A stretch of 64,000 nucleotides of DNA from Haemaphysalis longicornis (lineage: Eukaryota; Arthropoda; Arachnida; Ixodida; Ixodidae), in assembly GCA_013339765.2 (NCBI GenBank), contig CM023448.1, positions 27,046,551 through 27,110,550 on the forward strand, read 5' to 3'. The first letter of the stretch is position 1. Every line of letters begins with the position of its first letter. Positions 21,100-30,829 of the stretch are shown here, piece by piece. Below the pieces are notes generated by a model. It saw only the letters and a list, made by a program, of their open reading frames with translations. It had not been told where the DNA came from and did no database searches. Both the position numbers and the translations under genes were made by a program.

Positions 21100-22995
21100 C
21101 ATTTTAGCAACGTTTAGCAATATCGCTCCTGGAGACACCAACGTATAAGACCCACCAAATAAGCGTGAACATCTAACAGAATGAGCTTGGCAAGCAATAA
21201 CGAGTGGTTGACTACATCGAAGGCCTTGCTCATGTCACAGTAGAAAGCATCAAGCTGGCTTCTATTAACGACTGCTGGGACAGCCTGCTCTATAAAGCAT
21301 GCGAGGTTTGTGGAAGTTGAGTGACCACGCATGAAGCCATGTTGATTAGGGAGTAGGACGTGTTTTAGAGAGAAAGGCAAGCCCGTATGAAGAGATTAAC
21401 TCGAATATTTTAGGGGCAGAACAAAGGAGTGACACTGGCCTATAGTTCATGGGGTCAGTTTTTGGGCCTGACTTGAAAACAGCGAATACACGAGAGATTT
21501 TCCATGAGCGAGGGTACGTGCCGGACCGGAGACAGTTATAAAATATTCAGGTGATTACAGGAACGAATATATTTGCATACGTTTTTAGAATTGCAGCAGG
21601 AATACCATCTGGCGCAGAAGAAAGCGAGGGTTTTAGCCACTTGATACTGGTCCGCGCGATGTTCTCATCCAATCGGAAGCAACCGGAGATACCGTCCTGT
21701 GTGACAAGAGGACGCTTGCCGTCATCACTATCACCGCTAAGCCTAAACAAAGAAGAAAACTGACAAGCAAAGCAGTCGACCCGCATCTGCAACCACATCG
21801 CCGCTGGAATACAGTAGACGAATAGATTCTTTAGTTGTACTAGATCTAGAATGAATGTACTTCCAGAAGGCTCCCGGCTGATGAGTGGCTTTAGCTTCAA
21901 CTGACGTCAGGTACAAAGCATGTTCACGCTTGTGCAATATTTTGCATAGGGCACGTAGGCGCCGGAACTCCTGAGCGAACTGATTCGCACCAGAGCGCTT
22001 CATCTTTCTGTGCGCACCTTCTTTCAGTTTCAGGGCATCCCGCTATTCAGAACAAAACCAGTGTGGGAACTGAACGTCTTCGGTACATATTGCGGGATGT
22101 ATTTCTCCATACGCAAAAGCACAATCTCAAAAGCACAGTAAACGGCAACTTGTTTATTTACATCAGAGTGGTCAATGACTGTTGACAAAGGGGCAGCAGA
22201 AAAGTACCCATACAGCCCAAGGTAATCTCCCCGGGCGAACGCGTAGCGAGGTTGCGCATTGCTGGAACTTGCAGAACGGTGGAGCATTGTAGGAAGGCAA
22301 CAGGAAATGGAAAGAGGAGGATATTTGTCGGGTTTTTACTAAAGAACAATCAGAGAGCGCGACGCACTAACGCCATCGAAGTTTGAAAAAGCACAGGTCC
22401 AGAATGTTTCCACTGCAGTTTTTTATGTGATTATGCTGTGCCATGGAAGTGAAAGACAAAAATCTAGTAACCTATTACCCTTCTGTTGAAAGTGGTGGTT
22501 CTAGTGGGAACAGGTGAGGTGGCTCCACTGAATGCCAGGAACATTAAAGTCTCCAAGGAGGAGGACCTTTGAGGTCCGCAATGAGTTGTGAGCACCTGTT
22601 CAATGGAGGAGACTAACTTATTGAACGCGTCAGGAACTAAATCAGGAGGAATGTGAAAAACACCAACTAGAAGTTTTTCAGTTTTAGAGAGATGAATTTC
22701 TACACATAAAGACTCATCTGCGTTTTCAATATCGCTACGTAGCACACACAGGATGAGATTTGTTAACGGCGAGAAGTACCCCGCCCCCCTTTTGTTTGCA
22801 TCCTGTTAAGGCACGATCTTTACGATATACATGGTAAGTTTGAGGAAAATATACACTGGATAGAATATCGGGGCACAACCAAGTTTCAGATATAGCTATT
22901 AACGGAAAGCAAGAAGCCAGAACATTAGCAAAAAATTCGGTCGCCTTAGTTCGAAGACCTCGCACATTCTGGCAAAAAACAACTAAACTAGTCAT
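21100..22995 (-). pseudogene. LINE D/F ORF2: endonuclease and first part of RT
   Basis: Start ATG at 22995: LVVFCQNVRGLRTKATEFF, ISETWLCPDILSSVYFP, then KLLVGVFHIPPDLV (22660), a linker with FARGDYLGLYGYF (22240), and RT pieces KWLKPSLSSAPDGIPAAIL (21620), LPNQHGFMRGHSTSTNL and CDMSKAFDVVNHSLLLAKL (21360-21180). Several frameshifts divide it. The ATG overlaps the ORF1 stop as ATGA (22995-22992). Confidence 0.82.
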
Positions 22996-23372
22996 GATTC
23001 TTGTTCTGATGTGATGCGCTCAGAGCTGTGAAGCATGCCTTCGCGAAACATGCCTCGAAACTCCTTAAAGAGGCAGTCTTTCGGCCAAACAGCGGGGTCA
23101 TTCAAGCGCTCGAAAAACTCTTCACTGACGGAAGTATAAAAGAATGCGTACGTGTCAAATTTAGTCTTCAGTCGTCGGCAGTTCCATGGCGAGACACCTA
23201 AGGTTGACAGATGGGCATTAAGACTAGCAGAGGTAGTGGAAGGAGAAAGCTTCGAAACGTACATATCCTTGGGGCTCTTCGTCTACGGAACAATCACGAG
23301 TTCACATGTGTCCGATGCACCTACACATGCCCGGCTTAGGTGCTTCTTCTCAATAGTAGGGGGTGGGAGTAA
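22992..23372 (-). pseudogene. LINE D/F ORF1, C-terminal part
   Basis: 91 codons at 23264-22992 are open (VSKLSPSTTSASLNAHLS, WNCRRLKTKFDTYAFFYTS, FFERLNDPAVWPKDCLFKEF). The block ending PAVWPKDCLFKEFRG is shared with copies A and B (SMWPKGCLFK). It looks like a small folded RNA-binding region at the end of ORF1, but I cannot assign the fold. The N-terminal finger and coil are missing because of truncation. Confidence 0.75.
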
Positions 23373-23452
23373 TAATAATTATAATAATATATAATAATAT
23401 TCAATCAATCAATCGATCAATCAATCAATCAATCAATCAATCAACCTTTATT
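23373..23452. repeat. AAT and TCAA microsatellite, LINE junction F/G
   Basis: GTAATAATAATTATAATAATATATAATAAT-type sequence followed by about ten TCAA units. It is the joint between the truncated 5' side of F and the 3' tail of G, and shows the same order (AAT then TCAA) as the other joints. Confidence 0.85.
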
Positions 23453-23682
23453 TTTGGTGCCCAGGAACAACCCTTGGAACAACCCTAGGGTGTCGCCGCA
23501 GCCACGCACAGATTGCAGACGAATGGCTGCTCACACGAGATCAAACGCTGCAGTTCCTCGTCCAGAAGAACAATGCACTTTCCGTGCGCATGGCGTTTAC
23601 ACGCAGAACATCGAAAAAACTGCTGCCTGCCAAAGAAAGCGAGGCAGCAGAGGAGGCACTTGTCTTTACTGGGCGCCATCAT
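23400..23682 (-). mobile_element. LINE G: 3' terminus fused to ORF1 5' end
   Basis: The first 85 bases are a TCAA tail plus the D-type 3' terminus (TTTATTTTTGGTGCCCAGGAAC). At CCTAGGGTG (about 23485) it jumps to the 5' end of a B-type element, giving ORF1 N-terminus on the minus strand: MMAPSKDKCLLCCLAFF, RCSACKRHAHGKC, PFVCNLC, an intact C4HC3 PHD-type finger (23682-23500). Everything in between is missing. CCTAGGG occurs in both parent sequences at the break (17478 area and 16949 area). Confidence 0.8.
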
Positions 23683-23699
23683 GCGGCGAAAAAAAAAAC

Positions 23700-23938
23700 A
23701 ATAGTAAATATAATACTCAATCAATCAACCAATCATGTTTATTCAAGTGCCAAAGAACAGCCAGAGGCCTGAGTGCTGGCGCACGGATAGTTACATAAAA
23801 ACAAAATACAAGAAAAACATTGCAAGAAACAAAAAAGCGACGAGACACACACAAATTGAAGTAGTGAAAATGAAAGAAATAAAGCACAGGTGGAGCCGGG
23901 TACAGGTAAAAAAGAAAAAATAATAAAATAATATAATA
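23700..23938 (-). mobile_element. LINE copy H, 3'-end fragment
   Basis: Same layout as copy C: TACTCAATCAATCAACCAATCATG, GTGCCAAAGAACAG and GAGGCCTGAGTGCTGGCGCAC, then about 180 bases of A/B-type 3' UTR. It is probably the copy of C within a duplicated block. Confidence 0.75.
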
Positions 23939-23949
23939 TGAATAATATT

Positions 23950-24692
23950 ATTAATTGTAATCAATCAATCAATCAATGATTCAACCTTTATTTTCTGTGC
24001 CCAGGAATAACCCTAGGGTCTCGGTACTGGTACACCATATACAAACATTCAGAAAAACAAACTAAAATCAAGACATCACAACAGAGAAAACCATAAATAC
24101 GAAAGAAACAGTAAGGTAAAAATAGTTACAGAGATCCCAGAAAGCAAAAGAGCAAAAAAAAGGGAGCCTAGTGTTAGAAGCCATGACACCCGGCCAGCAA
24201 AACGCTGAAGGCACGTGAAAAATTGAAAATACACAAGCAAATACTCAATGAACATGACGGAGATAGATTACACACATAAAACAAAGGTTTTGTAACAAAA
24301 TGTTAGGAAGTTTCAAAAAGGAAAAACGAAGTTCAGCGTTACAAGCACTGACACTTAAACCGAGAGAAATTCAAGCAACACAAATCAGGAACAGTAAAAA
24401 CAAACAAGCAAGATGATGATTTGCATAAAATAAATACGGTACAGAAATACGGCACATAAATGACATAAAGGCACTTAAGCTACAACAGTTTGCAATTCAT
24501 TAGAGAACAAAGACTAAGAGGTCTGGAATATATCAAGACGATCGGAATATTTATTATATGCACATTGTATTCTGCAGATGGACGGGCGTCGTCTACCTAA
24601 AGCATCTGTTCTGAAAGTTCGAAATCTTCGGAAAAATTTGTTCGGCAAGTTGACATTGATAAGTTGACAAAATATCACCATGAAGAAGTTTA
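23950..24692 (-). mobile_element. LINE copy I, 3' part (D type)
   Basis: TCAA tail, TTTATTTTCTGTGCCCAGGAAT, CTAGGGTCTCGGTACTGG and 3' UTR as in copy D at roughly 90 percent identity by eye, ending in the RT C-terminus (NVNLPNKFFRRFRTFRTDA on the minus strand at about 24650-24590) with a 15-base deletion relative to D. It stops at about 24692. Confidence 0.78.
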
Positions 24693-24998
24693 TAAAGAAA
24701 GATAATGTCAATGTAATAATAATATTAATAATAGTAATCTGTTTATTGCCATTCACATGATAATAATAATAATTATTATTATATAATAATATAATCAATT
24801 CATCAATCAATCAATTTGTTTGATTGTCCATTACTCAATATAAACAAGATAACCCCCCGTGAACGATGGTTATCTCTTAGTGCTGGTACACTAACAAACA
24901 AAAACAAACAAAATGACATGATACATACAACACGCATCACTAAAAGTACGCTACACTAATAGAAACACAAAAGAACGGTATGTAATAATAATAATATT
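24693..24998 (-). mobile_element. Two short LINE 3' ends (J and K) in AAT repeats
   Basis: J is only about 30 bases (TCTGTTTATTGCCATTCACATG at 24738) between AAT tracts. K starts with CAATTCATCAATCAATCAATTTG at about 24794 and runs to about 24980, sharing only GTGCTGGTACAC with the D-type end. Both look like extreme 5' truncations. The rest is (AAT)n and (ATT)n. Confidence 0.5.
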
Positions 24999-25502
24999 AA
25001 TAAATCCATCAATCAATCATGTATATCTGTTGTGCCCAGGAACAGCCGTGAGGCCTTGGTGCTGGCACACAGATGAATACAAGTGCAAAAAAGGGAAAAA
25101 AGTGAAAGGAAAGAAAATTTGACAACGTATAAGATAAAACAGTAAAAAAAATAACTTTTACAATGTGAAATACAAACTATACCGCACAAACCACTACAAA
25201 ACGTAGATAGCGTATACACTACGTGCAATGAACACAAACAAAACTGACAGGATACAATAGAATTCGTAATTACATCGTACAGCTGAAACAGAACATCTGC
25301 ACACTACAGATAAACGTGTAATGTTTATAACATCAATCCACAAAATTAAGAACCACAAAAGAGTCATCTAAAGACCATACTATCCATATAGTAAGGCAAG
25401 CAGGTAAAAAGAAGTTACTATAACAAGAACAAGATCCATTCAGTATGACGGAGCGAAGAAATATTCCATATAGTTTCATGTAAGAGAATAAGAGGGAGCA
25501 TA

Positions 25503-28280
25503 TTAGCGAATGAAAATTCTGAAAGTGTCTGAACTGAACTGACTGAGGGAGCTGTTAAAAATATTTACGGCTGCAGAGTAGAAGTTACACATGCTCTGCA
25601 GCCTGACCAGCGGGCAATGTCGGGGACAGGAGCTGAGAGTACGAAAAGGATGACATTTTCTTGTTGTTTCAAGAGGCACTGTTAGCTGGAGCTCAGAAAG
25701 AAGTTCCGCACTGCTAATTTGTCCATGTATGAGCTTAACAAGAAATAAGGGTTCAGCTTGAAAGTACCGTGGTCCGGAGTCAAGACGGTAATACTCGCGA
25801 GGGAAGCGATGTCTAAGTATGGACAGCAGCTTATTCTGCACTTTCTCAATGGCCCCGCTGTTAGATTTCCATGTGCCATTCCAGACATCCGAGGCATATT
25901 CCAGCACGGGACGACAGACAGTAGAGTACAGTTTCAGGAAGGACTTTGCACTACGGAATTCTCTAGATATCCGGCAGATTATGCCCAAGCGGCGGAGAGC
26001 TCGCTGTTTGATGGATCTAACGTGCGGTGTAAAAGTCAGCTGGTTATCAAAGAGCACGCCAAGATCAGTTGTCGTCGAGATTTGAGGCAAAGTAACATCA
26101 TGAACTGAGTAGTGATAAAGCGGGCAGTCTGTTTCACGCGTGTACGACAACACTTTGGTTTTCGCTGCGTTCACTATCAGTTAGGTCTCTTTACACCACA
26201 GTGTAAATGCATCCAGGTCTCTTTGCAAATGCCCGCAGTCGCTAAGACGCGAAACTTCCTTGAAAATCTTGATTTCATAAGCATAAACTAAAAAAGAATG
26301 CCTTATAGCAGGGGGAAACATCATTGATAAATAAAGAAAACAAAATAGGGCCTAGAACAGACCCCTGTGGCACAACACTTGAAACGCAGTAACAATAGGA
26401 TTGCTGGCCGTTAACATTTACGTAGCAGGCCCGCCCACGCTAGTAACTAATTAGGAGGTGAAGAATCGAATTATCTATGTTCAGGAGTGACAGTTTAGAA
26501 ATTAACAATGGGTGACTGACCACATCAAAAGCCTTGCTCAGGTCAAAGTACACAGTATCGAGCTGCCTCCTATGATGAACCGCTTCGGACGCTGGCTGCA
26601 TAAAAGAAACGTGGTTAGTGGTTGTGGAACCTCCGGACATAAACCCGTGCTGTTCAGAAATTAGTATGCCCTTAACACTGGAGGTTAAAACATCGTGCAA
26701 CACAGTCTCAAAAACGCTTAGACGCCGCACACAGAAGCGAAATAGGCCCATAGTTTCTAGCACTATCTTTGGTACCAGTTTTGAAAACAGGGACCAAGCG
26801 TGCTAACTTCCAGGCTGCTGGAAAAGTACCAGATTGAATTGAATTATTAAATATAGCGGTTAATATAGAAATCAGAAGCTCCCCATAGGTTTTTAATAAT
26901 GCGGGAGCAATGCCATCAGGGCCACCGGAAAATGACAGTTTCAGGCGCTTCAGGCTTTTCCGAACCTCGTCCTCACTTATTCTGGGAACGCAGAATTTAA
27001 ACGACGCTGAGGAAGATTTGGACACAATGTTAACTTCACCCTTTGGAAATACAGAGCTGATATGATCCGCAAAGGCATTAGCAACATCTCCAATCAGGTT
27101 TCCATTGTCGTCTAGAAGGCTGACGATTTCGGCAACCTTGCCAGCAGATCGAGAGCGCACATACTGCCAGAAACATTTCTGGTGGCGCGTAGCGCTGAAT
27201 TCTACCTTGGCTATATAGTCTGACCGATCGCGATCATACAGCTTTTTACACAGGGCTCTGAAATACTTAAACTCCATTTTCCAAGCTTCGGATTGTGTCC
27301 CGCGAATTTTCTTGTGAGCATGGGCTTTACATTTTAAAGCTATTCGCAGTTCCGCAGAAAATCAGCTTGGAAATTTAGATTTCTTTCCGGGCGTTCTTGG
27401 TATAAACATGTGCATTCCTTGCTGAATATTTGTAGAAAGTTTCTCGACTTGGTCATCAACAGTTGGAAGTTTGACGAGGAGAGACAAGTTAGTGTTACAT
27501 AAGTAGTTGCAAAAAGCAACGTAATCTCGAGCAGCATAATTGTACGTCGGAAGTGCAGAATGTGCGGAGCATCTCGATTGCCCCGACACATACGGCAGTG
27601 AGATATGAAGGACAGGATGAAATTTTTCGGGAAGGAGCAGCGAGGTATCCGACAGAGAAATGGTAAGGCCCGCCTGGATGGAAAAGCAAAGGTCTAAAAC
27701 ATTACCACAAATGTTTTTACACCTATTACTTTGTTCCAGACCACTGAAAGAAATAAAGTCTAACAGACAGTAGCCCTTCTGGAAATGTAATGATGATCGT
27801 GTCTATCAGTGCGATCATCCGTGTCTACGGCGGGAACGTTGAAGTCCCCACATATAAGAAATTTAGTGTCTGGGTAGGCATGAACAACATCGTCTATTGA
27901 TACGACACAGCGCTGAAATTCAGCGTAGGAAATGGATGGAGGTATATAAAAGGTGGAAATAAAGATACTCTTTTTGCTACCGCCGAGATCCTCCACCCAC
28001 ACTTATTCTGCAGCAGTTTCGAGGTCTGAGCGATGACGGCAGTTCAACGACTTGTCCACCGCTATGAGCACTCCACCACCGCAATTTTTAGAAGTGGGGG
28101 CAGTGCGGTCACTTCGGAAGACAACATATTTATCGGTAAAATTATCGCTAGAGGGAATTTCTGAGGATAGCCAAGTGTTGGTAAGGACGATTACATTAAA
28201 TGGGGACGAAGCTATAGAGAAAAAAACTCAGCAGATTTGGTCCTCAAACCACGGACATTTTGATAACAAACACTGATCAT
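25503..28280 (-). pseudogene. LINE copy L ORF2: endonuclease and RT
   Basis: ATG at 28280-28278 overlaps the ORF1 stop (ATGA). Start MISVCYQNVRG, then VLTNTWLSSEIPSSDNF, KSIFISTFYIPPSISY, FLICGDFNVPAVD (27850, GDFN), a linker, RT with NYGPISLLCAASKRF, ISEQHGFMSGGSTTTNH, FDLSKAFDVVSHPLLISKL (26540), then FLVYAYEIKIFKE (26295) where YADD is expected, LIVNAAKTKVLSY, and a 223-codon open C-terminal segment (26174-25503). The YADD motif is YAYE, so both catalytic Asp residues are changed. Frameshifts near 27300-27700 also break it. Confidence 0.85.
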
Positions 28281-29543
28281 GCTGGCGCGGAAAGTTCAGA
28301 CAGGTGCAGCAGGGACTCACGCAGTACGCCCCAGAAGGCCTGAAAAAGACACTCATTTGGCCACAGAGCTGGATCCTGCAATAATTCATAGCACACTTTG
28401 CTTACGGCAACAGAGAAGGAGGCATAGGTGGTGTACCTAGTTTTTGTCCGCTTGCAAGCAAGAGACGCAGCATCTCTGGCAGTCAGGTACGAGCACAGCT
28501 GAGCTTCCGTGGTTTCGGGTGAAAGTTTTGTTACGAAGAGAGCCTTCGGCAGTCGCCGCCGCTACACCACCGTGACCTCAGACGAGTCCGATGTTCCAAA
28601 GGATGCGGGTTGACGAACCTTGCCGTTGACATCACCAATGCCGGTGTGGCCTACAGTGGATCCTCCTCCTTCAGCTGACGGTTGCGATGCCAAACACGCA
28701 TCCGCGCAAGTAACGACAGCATTCTGGCTGGAGCAGGGTGACGCAAGCTACCGCAGCAGACGGTGCTGTCCGTGTTCAGCCAGCGGCTGGTGACGGTGGA
28801 CAACGTTTTTCGGCGCACCACCAACAGTAACAGCCGGAGTGGCTGCGACGGCAGCGGCGAACGACGATGTCACGGGGACTACAGGTGACACAGACTCAGC
28901 CAGACCCGACGCCGTGGTTGAAAGCATCACGCCAGGAGAAGAGGGGTCTTGGGGGAGGCCGGCAGGGAAACCGGTTGCCGCGCGGCAAGCTCTTCTCGGA
29001 GAGTGCGTACCTCTTGCCGAACGGAAACGACGATGGCGGTGTGGTGGGCCCGCTCCCGCTCAATCTCCCGACGAAGCCTGCCGAAACCCTCCATATTCTC
29101 CCGGCGCCACTGATCATTGTCGTAACGCAGTCGGGCCATTTGGTCAGTCAAAAATGAAATGCCCTCCAACGCATCGGTGAGGAGCGCACGGAGGACAGCA
29201 ACATCAGCCCCTACGCCAACCGGTTGGGACGGCGAAACAGGGGCCTCTTCGGCCGGCGACCTCTTTCGGAGGGAAGAGGGGTAAGATCGCCATGTTGGCG
29301 GACGGGCCGGTGTCGTTGCTGGTCAGTGAAGCTCTGCTGCTAGGTCTTGTCGCCGCCCCGGCCGTCTCACACAGATTGCACTTGAACGGCCCGGCACAGG
29401 ACATCAGAAGTTGCAGCTCCGCGTCCGGCCAGGCAACACACTTCGGGTGCACACGTTTTTTCCAGGCGCCACAGCGGCAAAACCTTTTTCTTACCGAAGA
29501 AAGCCTGGGAGCACAAAATACAGATATTCGCACTAGGCGCCAT
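28278..29543 (-). pseudogene. LINE copy L ORF1: PHD-type finger, coiled coil
   Basis: N-terminus MAPSANICILCSQAFFGKKK, frameshift, then FCRCGAWKKRVHPKC and PFKCNLC. The fourth zinc ligand (Cys in CSAC of copy G) is Trp. A predicted coiled coil follows (LTDQMARLRYDNDQWRRE, RLRREIERERAHH, VRQEVRTLREELAAR, 29150-28960). The C-terminal part keeps PALWPNECLFQAFWG (about 28365) as in the other copies. The frame ends SELSAPA-stop at the ATGA overlap. Confidence 0.72.
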
Positions 29544-29619
29544 CTTGCGCCGCAAGGTGGCGCTTAGTGCTGATAATAACTAAGGCGCGGAGCCCAAGAC
29601 AGTATCAGTGCAGCAAGTA

Positions 29620-30555
29620 GAAATACCACTGGTGAAAGAGTATAAATATTTAGGAGTATGGCTGAAGACAGCGAAGATTACACGCAGGCGCATGAGGCTC
29701 ACCTTACGACGAAAGGAAGACAAAACGCGGCTATAATGAAGTATAGAGCCCTCTGGGGATACAGCAAATACGAGGTGGTAAGGGGAGTCTTGAAAGAGGT
29801 CATGGTACCAGGATTAACTTTCCCTAATTCGGTTCTGTGCATGAAGCCAGAGACCCAAGCGGGCCTGGAAGTAAATCAGAGGGCGGTAGGCAGATTGGCC
29901 ATAGGGGCCCACAGATAAACTACAAATGAAGCGGTACAAGGGGATATGGGCTGGTCGTCTTTCGAGGCGTGGGAGGCGCAGAGCAAGATAAATTTGAGGA
30001 GCAACTTCGTGACATGGAGGACGAAAAATGGGCCGAGAGGGTGTTTAAGTACCTGCGTATGAGGAGCGTGGACACGCGGTGAAGACGGAGGACCAGACAG
30101 CTGACCAAGCGGTACGGAAAATCGGTAGGGGAAAGCGGGGTTTATACAACAGTTAAAAAGCAGGTAAAGGCAGCAGAGACGACGAAGTGTGGACAGAGAA
30201 TGGAGCGAAAAAATTCCTGGAGACTTATAGGGCAGAGAAACGGGAAATTAAGAAGGAGCGATTCTATGGCAATACGAGAGGCAGTGCGTTGCTCTTGGAG
30301 GCACGGGCAGGGTGCCTGAGAACCCGGACATACACGGGTAGCTACAGGCAGCAGGATGAAACGTGTGCATTTTGCGGCAGTGATCGGGAAACTATAGGCC
30401 ATATTGTCAGGAGCTGCACAGAGATACGGCCACCGCAGGGTGAGGGGGGAAACGACGCCGGAGGAAGGTTTGGGATTTGGGGTGAGGGGGAACATAAACT
30501 TCAAGGTCATAGAGGTGACGAACAGGCGACTGGAGTGGTGGTGGAGGAAAAGTAG
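29620..30555 (+). pseudogene. LINE N RT C-terminal region with zinc knuckle
   Basis: Frames read VEIPLVKEYKYLGVWLKT, DYTQAHEAHLTTKGRQN, YRALWGYSKYEVVRGVL, MVPGLTFPNSVLCMKPET, GLEVNQRAVGRLAIGAH, then TNEAVQGDMGWSSFEAWE, and after frameshifts NGAKKFLETYRAEKREIKKE, RGSALLLEARAGCLRTRTY and CAFCGSDRETIGHIVRSC. The last is a Cys-X2-Cys-X8-His-X4-Cys knuckle. At least three frameshifts or stops interrupt it. The catalytic RT core would lie upstream and is absent. Confidence 0.8.
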
Positions 30556-30798
30556 GGAAGGGATGGGTACGCAGGCGAAGTAATCATACGGATGAGAATT
30601 TAGAACAGCGAGGGGAGAAAAAAAAGGGGTAGGGGCGATGAGTTTAAAACAGAAAAGAGGGAGAGATGGGAGGGAGGAAGCAAACCTATAGGTTACCTGG
30701 GAGTAGAGCAAGTAAGCGTAATAAAACAGGCAAGTGGGTTGCTGACATCCGACGCCCCAATTCAAAGGGAAAGCCAATAATCATCATCATCCTCATCA

Positions 30799-30829
30799 TT
30801 TATAATAATAATAATAATAATAATAATGA
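30799..30829. repeat. (TAA)n microsatellite between LINEs N and M
   Basis: About nine ATA/TAA units. It forms the joint between the 3' tail of the plus-strand LINE N and the 3' end of the minus-strand LINE M (tail to tail). Confidence 0.85.

Larger units (their letters stand above)
21091..23372 (-). mobile_element. LINE copy D/F, 5' part (RT fingers, endonuclease, ORF1 end)
   Basis: Continuation of copy D beyond E. It ends on the right at about 23372 inside ORF1 (VSKLSPSTTSASLN region), so the element was 5'-truncated in ORF1. A (AAT)n tract and the tail of G follow. Confidence 0.75.
25000..29545 (-). mobile_element. CR1/Jockey-type LINE copy L, full length
   Basis: About 4.55 kb on the minus strand: 5' end near 29545 with the ORF1 ATG (29541-29543), ORF1 to 28278, ORF2 28280-25503, 3' UTR, then GAGGCCTTGGTGCTGGCACAC / GTGCCCAGGAACAG and a TGAT-type tail at 25008-25022 next to (AAT)n. 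It belongs to a third subfamily, distinct from A/B and D/F. Several frameshifts and a mutated catalytic motif make it inactive. Confidence 0.85.
29580..30829 (+). mobile_element. LINE N, 3' half (plus strand)
   Basis: 5'-truncated LINE: the end of RT and its C-terminal region, a 3' UTR (30560-30780) and a tail AATAATCATCATCATCCTCATC joined to (TAA)n at 30799-30829. It starts right after the 5' end of LINE L. It is the same family as LINE O (60935-63130). The (TAA)n tract at its end carries the 3' end of LINE M in the opposite orientation. Confidence 0.78.
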
